Assembly (NCBI GenBank): GCA_016703535.1
Contig: JADJBV010000001.1
Span: 3,214,001-3,278,000 of the forward strand
Length of the DNA stretch: 64,000 nt
Direction of reading: 5' to 3'
Source of the DNA: Deltaproteobacteria bacterium
Lineage (GTDB): Bacteria > Myxococcota > Kuafuiibacteriia > Kuafuiibacteriales > Kuafuiibacteriaceae
Every line of letters begins with the position of its first letter. Within the stretch, counting starts at the first letter, position 1. Position numbers and translations under genes: made by a program. The notes beneath the pieces are model-generated. The model did not search any database. It was not told where the DNA came from and was given only the letters and a program-made list of their open reading frames with translations. This document shows, piece by piece, positions 1-8,734 of the stretch.

Positions 1-1129
1 GCGAGAAGATGTACATCGACTTCTCCGGCAAGAAGCCGCAGTTGGTCGACCGGAACACCGGCGAGGTCATCGAGGTCGAGCTGTTCGTCGCTGCGCTCGG
101 AGCATCGAGCTACACGTACGTGGAGGCGACGCGGACCCAGGCGATCGCAGATTGGGTCCTGGCCCACGACCACGCGGTAGCGTACTTCGGCGGCGTCGCC
201 GAGGTCTGGGTGCCAGACTGCCTCAAGAGCGCGGTGACGCGCGCAGACCGCTACGAGCCCGACATCCAGCGGACCTACTGGACCAGGCTCGCCACTACGG
301 CGCGATCGTGATCCCGGCTCGACCTCGAAAGCCTCGCGACAAAGGAAAGGTCGAGGTCGCGGTGCAGGTCGCCCAGCGATGGATTCTCGCCCGTCTTCGC
401 CACGAAACCTTCTTCACGCTCGAGGAGCTGAACGCCCGCATCCGCGAACTCTGCGACTCATTGAACGCCCGGCCCCGCAAGCAGCTCGGAGGCGTGTCAC
501 GTTGTGATCTATACGAGCGCATCGAGCGCCCCGCGCTCAAGCCGGTGCCAACGACGAGCTTCGTGCCGCGGAGCTGGAAGAAGGTTCGACCGAACTCCGA
601 CTATCACGTGCAGGTCGAGCACCACTGGTATTCGGTGCCGCACGCCCTGGCTCACGAGGAGATGGAGGCGTGCTTCAACGGCTCAACGGTGGAGATCCTC
701 CACTACAACAACCGGGTCGCGTCTCATCCGCGCAGCCACGTGATGTACGGGCACACCACCGACCCGGAGCATCGCCCGCCGAACCATAAGGCGTGGGCCG
801 AGCGAGACCCGGGCGGGCTCGTCGAATGGGCAGAAAAGACGGGCCCAAATGCGGCAGCGATGATGCAGCGGATCTTCGAGAGTAACACTCACCGCGACCA
901 GACGTGGCGCTCGGGCCGCGCGCTGATGCGGATGGGAGAGACCTACGGTGCAGCGCGCACGGAGGTGGCGTGCGAACGGGCGCTGAGATTCGGTGCGCAT
1001 TCGTACAAGCCCATCGAGCGGATGTTGAAGAACGGGTTCGATCTGCGGCCGCATCCCGATGACGCGGAGCCACAAGCGCCGCCGATCGCGCACGACCAGA
1101 TCCGCGGCCCTGGCTACTTCCTGAACTGA
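1..1129 (+). pseudogene. istA: IS21 transposase IstA, 5' truncated by window and frameshifted
   Basis: Bases 9-311 encode the first half of a DDE integrase core (YIDFSG, then VPDCLKSAV), ending in a nonsense tail and stop. Translation of the true product continues in another frame from about 280 to 1129 (ARHYGAIVIP, then the catalytic Glu in DKGKVE, then the C-terminal region). Restoring one C near 278 turns TYWTRLATT into TYLDQARHYG, the expected family sequence. The gene therefore carries a single-base deletion, or this is a sequencing error. As written it cannot make full-length transposase. The N-terminal HTH region lies outside the window. The stop is followed 14 bp later by istB. Confidence 0.85.
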
Positions 1130-1143
1130 GTGAGGAGACCACC

Positions 1144-1863
1144 ATGTTGAACGAACCGACCAAAGAGAAGCTGTACACGATGCGGTTGCCGGTGATGGCT
1201 GGCGCCTGGCTGGAACAACAAAAGGATCCCAAGATGCCTTCGCTAGGCTTCGACGAGCGCTTCGGGCTACTGGTCGACGCCGAGTACTTGGCGCGGGACA
1301 ATCGGCGGTTGCAGCGGCGTCTGAAGGAGGCCCAACTTCGGCTACCCGAGGCCTGCATTGAGGACGTCGAAGCGTCCACCGCCCGGGGCCTGGAGAAGGC
1401 TCAGCTCGCCCAGCTCGGCACGTGCAAGTGGGTCGCCGAGCACCACAACGTCTTGATCTCCGGGCCCACCGGCGTGGGCAAGAGCTTCGTGGCTTGTGCC
1501 CTGGGCCAGCTGGCGTGCCGGCGAGGATTCCGTGTCCTGTACCGGCGGATGCCTCGGCTATTCGAGGAGCTGAGCCTGGCGAAGTCCGACGGGACGTACA
1601 CGAAGAGACTGGCCCAGCTGGCGCGCGCAGACGTGATGGTCGTAGACGACTTCGGCCTCGGCACGGTGAAGGAGAGCCAGCGGCATGATCTGCTGGAGGT
1701 CCTTGAGGATCGATACGGGCGCAGGTCGATGGTGCTCACCAGCCAGCTTCCGGTCACCAAGTGGCATGACTGGATCGGGGACCCCACGTTGGCCGATGCG
1801 ATCTTGGACAGACTGGTCCACAATGCCTACAAGATGACTCTGAAAGGGGAATCCAGAAGATAG
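1144..1863 (+). CDS. istB: IS21 helper ATPase IstB
   Basis: 239 aa, the usual length for IstB, the DnaC-like AAA+ ATPase that assembles with IstA and directs IS21 strand transfer. Walker A is GPTGVGKS in the middle of the protein and Walker B is VMVVDDFG; LTSQLPVTKWHDWIGDPTLADAILDRLVH is represented by the sensor segment after them, with the typical DAILDRLVH ending. It begins with ATG 14 bp after istA, behind a GGAGACC purine run. The gene looks intact although its partner is frameshifted, so this copy would need IstA from another element to move. Confidence 0.93.
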   Translation: MLNEPTKEKLYTMRLPVMAGAWLEQQKDPKMPSLGFDERFGLLVDAEYLARDNRRLQRRLKEAQLRLPEACIEDVEASTARGLEKAQLAQLGTCKWVAEHHNVLISGPTGVGKSFVACALGQLACRRGFRVLYRRMPRLFEELSLAKSDGTYTKRLAQLARADVMVVDDFGLGTVKESQRHDLLEVLEDRYGRRSMVLTSQLPVTKWHDWIGDPTLADAILDRLVHNAYKMTLKGESRR

Positions 1864-1928
1864 TAGATGGCGAAAGAGCAGACCTGACACCCAGACGGAC
1901 AGACGTCGCTTCGCTCCGGATCGGGCCG

Positions 1929-1969
1929 AGGTGATCACGATGGCCGATTCAGGTGATCACGATCGCCGA
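1929..1969 (+). repeat. IS21 right-end direct repeats
   Basis: Two copies of a 19-bp sequence (AGGTGATCACGATNGCCGA), at 1929-1947 and 1951-1969, differ at one position and sit between the istB stop and the IS end. Each contains GTGATCAC, a perfect palindrome. By analogy with IS21 these are probably transposase-binding sites. This is inferred from their position and repetition only. Confidence 0.7.
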
Positions 1970-1977
1970 AATGCGCA

Positions 1978-2235
1978 GATCTGAGCGCCGCCGTGGGCCG
2001 GTATCAGCGAGCCTGCGGACTCCGCCACGGGGAGGCCTGTTTTCGTTTGGCGGAGATGCACCGGGACGGCGTCGGGGTGAAGAAGAGTGAAGGCCAAGAG
2101 CACGTGTATTACGCCAACGCCTGCAACGCCGGTTATGCCGAAGGATGTGAACGGGCCAACGTCGGCAAGGTGCTGAAGGAAGGCGTCAACCAGCTCACCA
2201 AAGGTGTGGAGAGCCTGCAGAACATCTCGTTCTGA
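1978..2235 (+). pseudogene. Sel1-repeat protein remnant, 5' end removed by IS21
   Basis: About 85 codons in one frame beginning exactly where the IS21 end is placed. The residues RYQRACGLRHGEACFRLAEM, then DGVGVKKSEG and ACNAGYAEGC, match the Sel1-like (SLR) helical repeat, with its AC..G...AC spacing and G.GV turn. The C-terminus (KVLKEGVNQLTKGVESL) looks like a natural end. A GTG at 1993 could serve as a start, but there is no convincing ribosome site. The simplest reading is the 3' end of a larger, probably secreted SLR protein beheaded by the insertion. Its original role is unknown. Confidence 0.7.
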
Positions 2236-2249
2236 TCGGGGCGGTGGGT

Positions 2250-3377
2250 TCAGGCCGGGCGGTGCCGCTCCAGGAGTTCGGCGACCCCGGCCGCGTCCAG
2301 GTCCAAACCTTCTTGGCGGGCCGCGGTGATCACCCGCCGGGCTTGGGCTTCGGTGAAGAGGCCCAGGCCGTAGAGTTGGGCCGCCGCCACCGCGTAGTTT
2401 TCGATCAAACGTTGGCCTTCGACCCGCTCCGGCGCGACCCGTTCGTTGACCTTGTGGATGAAGACCGCGTGCACCTGCTCCGGGAAGTCGCGCTGGATCT
2501 GGCGATAGACCTCGGGATCTCGGTGGGAGGTGTCGCCGAACAAGACAAAACGTTGGCCGGGATTGGCCCGGAAGATCTCGGTGATGTCCTTGACCTTCTC
2601 TCGCTGGGCGACCCAAGGCACGGTCGAGGTCCCGGTGGCGATCGGCCCTCCCGGCAGGCCGTGATCATCGAGCCAGGCCGGCACCCCTTCGACCCGGGCC
2701 GGGGTCCGAGCGGTCACGTAGTACATGTCGCCGGCGGCGCCGTTGCGCCCCAACTCCAGCTCTCGCATCAGCGCGGCTACGCCGGCGTAGGCGGCGGGAG
2801 GCAGGCCCTCGTCATGTTCGGGGATGATGGTCTTGTCGAGGTCCGAGACGATGCCCGGCTCGGTGCGCCCTTGGGTCAAGGCGACCGCGGCCCGGGTCAA
2901 CTCGGCCCGGGTCAGGCGGCGGTTGCCGTTGTCGTGGTTCTTCGCCTCTTCGAGGAGCGCCGCCCGATCGGCGAGCCCAAACTCCTGCATGACGCTGGTC
3001 AAGATCCGTTCGCTGAACGTGTAGGGACGCTCCGGCGCGATCTCCACGATCGCCGCGAAGTCGGCCCGGAGTTTGGGGTCGAGCCGGGCCGGATCCCTTA
3101 GCAGACCGTCGGCGTCAGCGGCTTCGGCGGCTTTGGCCTCGGCGTAGGCCCGGGCCGCCTCGAGGAACACCTCGAGCCGTGGGGTCCGGACCCGGATCCC
3201 CGCGAAGATGTCGGCCAGGTTGTCGCCGGCCAGCCGCGGATCACCTTCGAGCCGTTGTGGCCAACGCCCGGCTTCGGTGGGGCTCAACTTCCCGTCCCGG
3301 CCCGAGAGGGTTTGGGCCGCGGGCCCCGCCAAACGATCGACCCAACGTTGCGCGAATTCAGCAGGAGAAATGGCCAC
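2250..3377 (-). CDS. App1-type (DUF2183) HAD phosphatase
   Basis: 375 aa from a GTG at 3377, preceded by a GAGCGGGGG ribosome-site-like run. The frame stays open upstream to 3572, but that part is Arg/Ser-rich and would overlap the next gene. The C-terminal half carries a HAD nucleophile motif DLDKT (about residues 179-183; IVSDLDKTII), then YYVTARTPAR and VLFGDTSHRDPEVYRQIQ, the arrangement of the catalytic domain of yeast phosphatidate phosphatase App1. Bacterial relatives are annotated DUF2183. The natural substrate here is unknown; a phospholipid or other phosphomonoester is possible. The N-terminal 110 residues are not recognised. No signal peptide is visible, so it is probably cytoplasmic. 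Confidence 0.75.
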   Translation of the reverse strand: MAISPAEFAQRWVDRLAGPAAQTLSGRDGKLSPTEAGRWPQRLEGDPRLAGDNLADIFAGIRVRTPRLEVFLEAARAYAEAKAAEAADADGLLRDPARLDPKLRADFAAIVEIAPERPYTFSERILTSVMQEFGLADRAALLEEAKNHDNGNRRLTRAELTRAAVALTQGRTEPGIVSDLDKTIIPEHDEGLPPAAYAGVAALMRELELGRNGAAGDMYYVTARTPARVEGVPAWLDDHGLPGGPIATGTSTVPWVAQREKVKDITEIFRANPGQRFVLFGDTSHRDPEVYRQIQRDFPEQVHAVFIHKVNERVAPERVEGQRLIENYAVAAAQLYGLGLFTEAQARRVITAARQEGLDLDAAGVAELLERHRPA

Positions 3378-3462
3378 GGCGAAGAACCCCCGCTCGAGTT
3401 TTCGGCGGAGACCGCCGAAGTGTGCGCGGAAGTGCTCGGACGATCGCCCGAGGCGCCAGGGG

Positions 3463-5040
3463 TCATTCGATGAGCTGGCGCACCCGCGGGTAGCCCTCGA
3501 GGCCCCGGACCGGCCCGAGGCGGTGGGCGTAGGCGCGCCGGCCCGGGATCGCAGAGCGCTCGGAGAGTTCACAGCGACCGTCGACGTCCAAGGAGTAGAT
3601 CGAACCTCGGTGCTCGGGGCCGACCTCTCTCAGCTGTCTTGGGAAAGGCCCGCACAACGAGCCGAGGGGCGGACCGAGGTAGACGCTGACCAACGACCGA
3701 GGCTGCTGCACACAGCCCAAGCTATTCCAGACCTGCTGCACAGCGATCAGCTCCTGGCAGTTGGGGTCAGCGTAGGCAGCCAAAGCACCGGCCACCTCCT
3801 CGATATCCAAACATACCGAGGCCCCTGGGTCGCGGGGGTCCTCGAACAACCCGCACGGGTTCCCAGTCCGGCCGTCGACGAACAACTCATTGGACGTCGG
3901 GAGCGGCTCCCGAGAGGTGCTGAAGTAGCGCTCCACTTGGAGGCGCCCCGTGCCCACCCGATGACGTTCCAGTGCGGGAAAATGGAAGCGATTCACCGTG
4001 GGACCAACGGTCATGAGCCCAACCGGATGGAGCTCACCCCAAGGTTCGCATTGGCCTTGGTTCACCCGGTAGAGCGGGCCGAAGTAGGCCTCGCCCAACT
4101 CCCTCAGTCGGCCCGCTTCGCGGCGACAGAGCGGCCCCGTGGGTTGCTCGAACTCCAGGGCGAGCTCGGGCTGGCAATTGGGATCGCTTCCACCTGCCGC
4201 CAGGGTCTGGGTACAACTATCGCCAAACATCTCGTCGCTGACGTACGCGATGGCCCGGGACGGAGCACACTGGTCCACGCCCTGGACGGGCGTACATTCG
4301 GTGTTCCGGGAGCGGTCAACCATCGCGAGATCCTGTTCTGCCCCATCTTCGGCGTAGACCCGCCAGACGCCCAGCATCCCACCCCGGTCCTGGAGCGTCG
4401 CCGTGCCCCGGACCAAAGTCGGGAGCGGCACCGGCTCCAGGATATAGATCTCCTGGTTCGGAGTTCGGTCGACGTAGCACTCTCCGGCGCCCGCATACTG
4501 GACCTGATCGACCCGTTCGCTGCCGATGGCCCGATAGGCGGTGTGCCGGCGACCGAGATCGAGACGCTCGTATTGGCACCAGTTGAACTGATCCTCGAGC
4601 TCCGAAATCCCTCGAAAGTAGAGCTGGGAGCGGTTGCATTCGGTGACCACCACGGTGGGCTCTTGGCAGTCGAGATCGCGAAAGTGATGGGCGAAACCAC
4701 CCACCGGCAGACAATACAACTCGCCGTCGATGGTCCGCTCGAAGCTGCAATAGGCACCGAGGACGGTGTCGTACCAAGCGTGAAAGCGGCGGGCCCCACC
4801 GCCGGCGTCCAGCACCGCCGCTCGGAGCCGCGTGCCTGACTTGAAGGTCTCGGCCTCAGGACCCGGCACGATCGGCCCGCCGGAGTCGGGAACCGTCACT
4901 CCGGAGTCCGGGAGTGGGTTGGGCCCGCCCGAGTCCGAGGCCGGGCTGCCAGCGTCGGAGGGCCCTTGCAGCAGGCCGCCGGTATCGGCCTCGGCGCAGG
5001 ACCAGAAAAACAGGAGAGTTCCAAGGCCCCAACCCCGCAT
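3463..5040 (-). CDS. Secreted Cys-rich lipoprotein, function unknown
   Basis: 525 aa. A short signal peptide ends in a lipobox-like LFFWSC (Cys15), followed by a low-complexity linker with repeated PDSG/SDSGG units (about residues 27-60). This layout is common in Myxococcota lipoproteins. The mature part has many regularly spaced Cys residues and several blocks of the type 'Y...CELY, FVDGRTGNPC, YADPNCQEL', which suggests repeated disulfide-bonded beta domains. It is the first gene of a same-strand pair with the App1-like gene, 85 bp away. No enzymatic motif was found. It is probably displayed on the outer membrane or in the periplasm; a function is not assigned. Confidence 0.7.
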   Translation of the reverse strand: MRGWGLGTLLFFWSCAEADTGGLLQGPSDAGSPASDSGGPNPLPDSGVTVPDSGGPIVPGPEAETFKSGTRLRAAVLDAGGGARRFHAWYDTVLGAYCSFERTIDGELYCLPVGGFAHHFRDLDCQEPTVVVTECNRSQLYFRGISELEDQFNWCQYERLDLGRRHTAYRAIGSERVDQVQYAGAGECYVDRTPNQEIYILEPVPLPTLVRGTATLQDRGGMLGVWRVYAEDGAEQDLAMVDRSRNTECTPVQGVDQCAPSRAIAYVSDEMFGDSCTQTLAAGGSDPNCQPELALEFEQPTGPLCRREAGRLRELGEAYFGPLYRVNQGQCEPWGELHPVGLMTVGPTVNRFHFPALERHRVGTGRLQVERYFSTSREPLPTSNELFVDGRTGNPCGLFEDPRDPGASVCLDIEEVAGALAAYADPNCQELIAVQQVWNSLGCVQQPRSLVSVYLGPPLGSLCGPFPRQLREVGPEHRGSIYSLDVDGRCELSERSAIPGRRAYAHRLGPVRGLEGYPRVRQLIE

Positions 5041-5658
5041 CGGTCAATCTTAGGCTTGGATGAAGGCCCGCGCCAGAGGGGCCACTGAAGTCCCCCAGCC
5101 TGGGCCGCACCTCGGGATATGGGCTCGTGCGCCGGACGACCTGGCCTGGCCCCTTTGGGCGGAGCCTGCCTGGCCGCCCGAGAGGCCGATCTGCGGCTCG
5201 ATCTCAAGGATGACCTGTTCGGCGAACGCCGGAGCCGGGCGATGGTGGTGCCTTTAACCGTAACCCCAACATGACATCGAAGGTGGGATGATCGACGCCG
5301 AATGCCGGGCGTTCTACGTCGCCGACATGGTCTACACCTTGGGCGTGGTGGTCCTGGACCTAAATTTTAGTTGTGCGCGATGAAATGATCATAAGTACGA
5401 TCCGATCACCTGTCGCGACGACCATCAACTGCATACCTGCTTCAACCAGGCCGAAGAGCAGGCGTACGCCAGCCTGAACGGCTTTGCGCCTCGGAGTTCG
5501 GCCGCTCCGACTACGGCCGCGGCGGCGTCGGCCCCAACCTCAGGGCCCGGGTGGACTTTTAGTGACCACCTTGGCACTCCCCGAGTCCGGGGGGTGCCAT
5601 CGTGGGCTCCGGCGACCGCCGGACCGGCTGTGGCACACATCTTCCATCGGAGGGCGAC
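5041..5658. other. Gene-poor stretch with decayed coding remnants
   Basis: No intact gene was found in these 618 bp. Two short open segments look like coding debris. One near 5288-5372 begins ATGATCGACGCCGAATG and stops in a locally AT-rich patch (CTAAATTTTAG, about 5360). A second, in a different frame at about 5395-5563, reads as a Cys-containing then Ala/Pro-rich tail ending in TAG. Their codon use is like the surroundings, which suggests a broken lipoprotein-type gene interrupted around 5360-5395. A hairpin lies at 5572-5599, upstream of the next operon. Confidence 0.45.
5572..5599 (+). terminator. Strong hairpin upstream of the ABC export operon
   Basis: An 11-bp stem TGGCACTCCCC / GGGGGGTGCCA, with one G-U pair, surrounds the loop GAGTCC. 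It follows the remnant coding segment ending near 5563 and precedes the ABC operon. There is no T-run on either side, so it may be a terminator without a U-tract or an mRNA structure. Its function is uncertain. Confidence 0.4.
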
Positions 5659-6366
5659 ATGGCCGAGGTGGTCCTGGCGGGGAGAGAGCTGACCAAACTC
5701 TACCGGATGGGTGAGGTCGAGGTGTTGGCGCTCCGAGGCGTGGACCTGGAGCTGCGGGAGGGTGAGCTGGTGGTCCTGCTCGGGGCTTCGGGCAGCGGGA
5801 AAAGCACTCTACTCAATATATTGGGCGGCTTGGATCGGGCCAGCAGCGGCCGAGTCCAATACCGGGACCAGGATCTCAGCGACGCCGATGAAGACGAGTT
5901 GACCCTCTACCGCCGACGCCACGTGGGCTTCGTCTTTCAGTTCTACAACCTGATCCCCAGCCTGACCGCCAAGGAGAACGTCGCCTTGGTGACCGACATC
6001 GTCGACGATCCCCTGGACCCCGCCGAGGCCCTGAGTTTGGTGGGCCTGGGCCAACGTTTGGATCACTTCCCTTCCCAGATGTCCGGCGGCGAACAACAGC
6101 GGGTGGCCATCGCCCGGGCCATCGCCAAACGCCCTGACCTGTTGTTGTGCGACGAACCCACCGGCGCCTTGGATTTTCAGACCGGCGTGTTGGTGCTGGA
6201 GGTCCTGGAGCGAGTCAACCGCGAGCTCGGCACCTCCACCGCGGTCATCACCCACAACCTCCCGATCGCGGCGATGGCCGATCGGGTGGTGACCTTGGCC
6301 GACGGCCGCGTCCAAGGGGAGGTGGTCCACACCCAGCGCGCCAAAGCCGCGGACATCCGGTGGTGA
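5659..6366 (+). CDS. ABC exporter ATPase (LolD/MacB/DevA type)
   Basis: 235 aa. Walker A GASGSGKST (residues 42-50), signature MSGGEQQ (141-147), Walker B LLLCDEP (161-167) and the H-loop in VITHN are all present. This is the class of ATPase that drives FtsX-fold (type VII, mechanotransmission) ABC systems rather than importers. The start chosen is the ATG at 5659, preceded by GGAGGG; the frame is open upstream to 5602 but without homology. The stop lies 4 bp before the permease, and an adaptor follows, so the three genes form one operon. Substrate unknown: lipoprotein, glycolipid or small-molecule export are all possible. Confidence 0.92.
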   Translation: MAEVVLAGRELTKLYRMGEVEVLALRGVDLELREGELVVLLGASGSGKSTLLNILGGLDRASSGRVQYRDQDLSDADEDELTLYRRRHVGFVFQFYNLIPSLTAKENVALVTDIVDDPLDPAEALSLVGLGQRLDHFPSQMSGGEQQRVAIARAIAKRPDLLLCDEPTGALDFQTGVLVLEVLERVNRELGTSTAVITHNLPIAAMADRVVTLADGRVQGEVVHTQRAKAADIRW

Positions 6367-6370
6367 TCCC

Positions 6371-8731
6371 ATGCGTGCCCTAGACAAGAAGTTGCTGCGA
6401 GACTTCGCCCACCTGAAGGGCCAAGCCTTGACCATCGCCTTGGTGGTCGCGGCGGGGATCGGCGTTTTTGTCGGCTTTCAGAGCGTCTACGGATCGCTGC
6501 TCTACTCGAGGGACGTCTACTACGAACGTTATCGCTTCGCCGACGTGTTCGCCAACGTCGAGCGGGCGCCGGAGCAGCTGAAGTCCCGGATCGAAGCGAT
6601 CCCCGGCGTGTCCCAGGTGTACACCCGGCTCCGTTACCCGGCCCGATTTTTGGTGGCCGATCTCCCCCAGCCGCCGGTGGGGCTTTTGGCCTCTTTGCCC
6701 GACGACGGCGCTCCACCCCTCAACGCCCTCCACTTGGTGACCGGGCGACTGCCGACCGCGGGCCAAGGTGAGGCCTTGGTGTTGGCCAGCTTCGCCGAAA
6801 AGCGGGGCCTGGTCTTGGGTGAGCCGCTGGTGGCGATCGTCGACGGCAACGCCTGCACCTTCCGGATCACCGGCACCGTGCTTTCGCCGGAGTTCGTTTA
6901 TCCGATGGGCGCCGGCGAGATCTTGCCCGACGACGAGCGTTTTTTGGTCCTCTGGGCGCCCCGGACCGAACTGGCCGCGATGTTGAAGTTGACCGGCGCC
7001 TTCAACGATCTGGCGGTGGCGCTCCAACCCCTGGCCCACCAGAGCCAGGTCCTCGCCGATCTCGATCAGCTGCTGGCGCCCTACGGCGGCCGGGGGGCCT
7101 ACAACCGGGCGCTCCAGCCCTCCAACAACGTGTTGGACGGTGAACTTTACCAGCTCCAGACCTTGGCCTTGGCCGTGCCGATGGTCTTTTTGGCGGTCGC
7201 CGCCTTTTTGCTCAACGTGGTCTTGTCGCGGCTGGTCCACCTCCAGCGCTCTCAGATCGCGGCGCTGAAGGCGGTGGGTTACTCCAATTTGCAAGTTGGC
7301 TTGCATTACCTGGAGTTGGTTTCGGTGATGGTGTTGGTGGGTTCGGTCCTGGGCATCGCCTTTGGGGCCTGGTTCGGGCGGGCGCTGCACGATCTCTACG
7401 GCCAGTTCTTCCGCTTCCCGGTCCAACTTTATCACCTGGAGGGCCGCTTGATCCTGACCGCGGTGGGGGTCTCTTTGGCGGCCGGAGTCTTGGGCGCGAT
7501 GGTGGCGGTGCGGGCGGTGGTGCAGCTGCCGCCGGCCGAGGCCATGCGACCGGCGGCGCCCTTGGCCTATCGCCGCTCGATCCTGGAGCGGCTGGGCATC
7601 ACCGGCTGGGTCTCGCCCGCCTTTCGGATGGTGACCCGAGAGTTGACCCGTCGACCGCTGCGGACCTCCTTGTCGGTGTTGGGCATCGCCTTGTCGGTGG
7701 GGGTCTTGATCATCGGGCGCTTCAACGCCGATCTCACCAACGGCCTGATGGATCTGCTCTTTCAGCGGATGTGGCGGGAAGATCTGCTGGTGGCCTTCGC
7801 TGGGCCTCGCCCCGAGCGGGCGATCCGGGAGTTGGGCCACCTACCGGGGGTGATCCGGGCCGAGGGGTTGCGGGTGGTGCCGGTGCGGATGCGGGTTGGG
7901 CCCAGGCACCGAGACGTGGTGCTCTACGGCTACCAAGAGGATGGTGAGCTGCGGCGACCGGTCTCGTTGAGTGGTGTGCCCCTGACGCTCCCAGAGCGAG
8001 GGGCCTTGGTGACCCAAAACCTGCTCGAGATCTTGCAGGTGTCGCCCGGTGAAGAGGTGGAGATCGAGCTGCGGGAAGGTTCCTACGCGAAGAAGACCTT
8101 GTTGATCGCCGGCCCGATCGAAGACGCGGCGGGTTTGGCGGGTCACCTCCGGGCCGACACCTTGGCCCAACTTTTGGGCGAAGAGCCCCTGGTGTCCCTG
8201 GGCTTGCTGACGGTGGCCAGCCGAGACACCCAAGATCTGGAGCGGCGCCTGCAGGCCATGCCTCAGGTCCTCAGCGTCAGCGCCCACGCCACCTTGGTCG
8301 ATCGCTTCGAGAAGCAGTCGGCCGAAAGCATAAGGGTGATGACCCTCTTCGCCACCATCTTCGCGATGACCATCGCGGTCGGGGTGGTCTACAACAACGC
8401 TCGGGTGGCCCTTTCGCTGCGGGAGCGGGACCTGGCGAGCCTGCGGGTGATCGGCATGACCCGGCGCGAGATCTCGGCGATCTTGTTGGGTGAGCTGGGC
8501 ATCCAGGTGATCTTGGCCTTGCCGGTCGGCTTCTGGATCGGCCGAGCCATGGCCCGGGGCATCAGCGCCACCGTCGATCCGGAGCGCTTCCGCTTCCCGA
8601 TGGTGATCGAAACCCAAACGTATGCCTTCGCGGCGATCGTCACCTTGGCGGCAGGTTTGGCCAGCGGCCTGTTGGTGCGACGCAAGTTGGATCGCCTCGA
8701 TTTGATCGCGGTCCTGAAGACCAGGGAGTGA
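6371..8731 (+). CDS. ABC exporter permease with two FtsX domains
   Basis: 786 aa inner-membrane protein. It has an N-terminal helix at about 17-37, a large extracytoplasmic domain, a first three-helix FtsX block (about residues 255-395), a second helix near 435-455 with another extracytoplasmic domain, and a second FtsX block at the C-terminus (about 660-780). The duplicated MacB-core/FtsX layout identifies a self-paired permease, so a second permease gene is not needed. The operon context (ATPase 4 bp upstream, HlyD-type adaptor 3 bp downstream) resembles DevBCA or MacAB modules that feed a TolC-like channel. No channel gene is in the window. Confidence 0.9.
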   Translation: MRALDKKLLRDFAHLKGQALTIALVVAAGIGVFVGFQSVYGSLLYSRDVYYERYRFADVFANVERAPEQLKSRIEAIPGVSQVYTRLRYPARFLVADLPQPPVGLLASLPDDGAPPLNALHLVTGRLPTAGQGEALVLASFAEKRGLVLGEPLVAIVDGNACTFRITGTVLSPEFVYPMGAGEILPDDERFLVLWAPRTELAAMLKLTGAFNDLAVALQPLAHQSQVLADLDQLLAPYGGRGAYNRALQPSNNVLDGELYQLQTLALAVPMVFLAVAAFLLNVVLSRLVHLQRSQIAALKAVGYSNLQVGLHYLELVSVMVLVGSVLGIAFGAWFGRALHDLYGQFFRFPVQLYHLEGRLILTAVGVSLAAGVLGAMVAVRAVVQLPPAEAMRPAAPLAYRRSILERLGITGWVSPAFRMVTRELTRRPLRTSLSVLGIALSVGVLIIGRFNADLTNGLMDLLFQRMWREDLLVAFAGPRPERAIRELGHLPGVIRAEGLRVVPVRMRVGPRHRDVVLYGYQEDGELRRPVSLSGVPLTLPERGALVTQNLLEILQVSPGEEVEIELREGSYAKKTLLIAGPIEDAAGLAGHLRADTLAQLLGEEPLVSLGLLTVASRDTQDLERRLQAMPQVLSVSAHATLVDRFEKQSAESIRVMTLFATIFAMTIAVGVVYNNARVALSLRERDLASLRVIGMTRREISAILLGELGIQVILALPVGFWIGRAMARGISATVDPERFRFPMVIETQTYAFAAIVTLAAGLASGLLVRRKLDRLDLIAVLKTRE

Positions 8732-8734
8732 ACC

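Larger units (their letters stand above)
1..1977 (+). mobile_element. IS21-family insertion sequence, right part (left end outside window)
   Basis: The segment holds istA (broken) followed by istB, the defining gene pair of IS21 elements. After istB lie two 19-bp direct repeats that differ at one base, AGGTGATCACGATGGCCGA at 1929-1947 and AGGTGATCACGATCGCCGA at 1951-1969. Multiple short terminal repeats are typical of IS21 ends. The likely outer end is the CA at 1976-1977, because an unrelated Sel1-repeat reading frame begins immediately afterwards. The left end lies before base 1, so the target duplication cannot be checked. Confidence 0.85.

Noticed and set aside
3378..3572. N-terminal extension of the App1-like gene up to 3572.
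   Set aside because: It would overlap the neighbouring lipoprotein gene, has an Arg/Ser-rich composition typical of a shadow frame, and a GTG with a plausible ribosome site lies at 3377.
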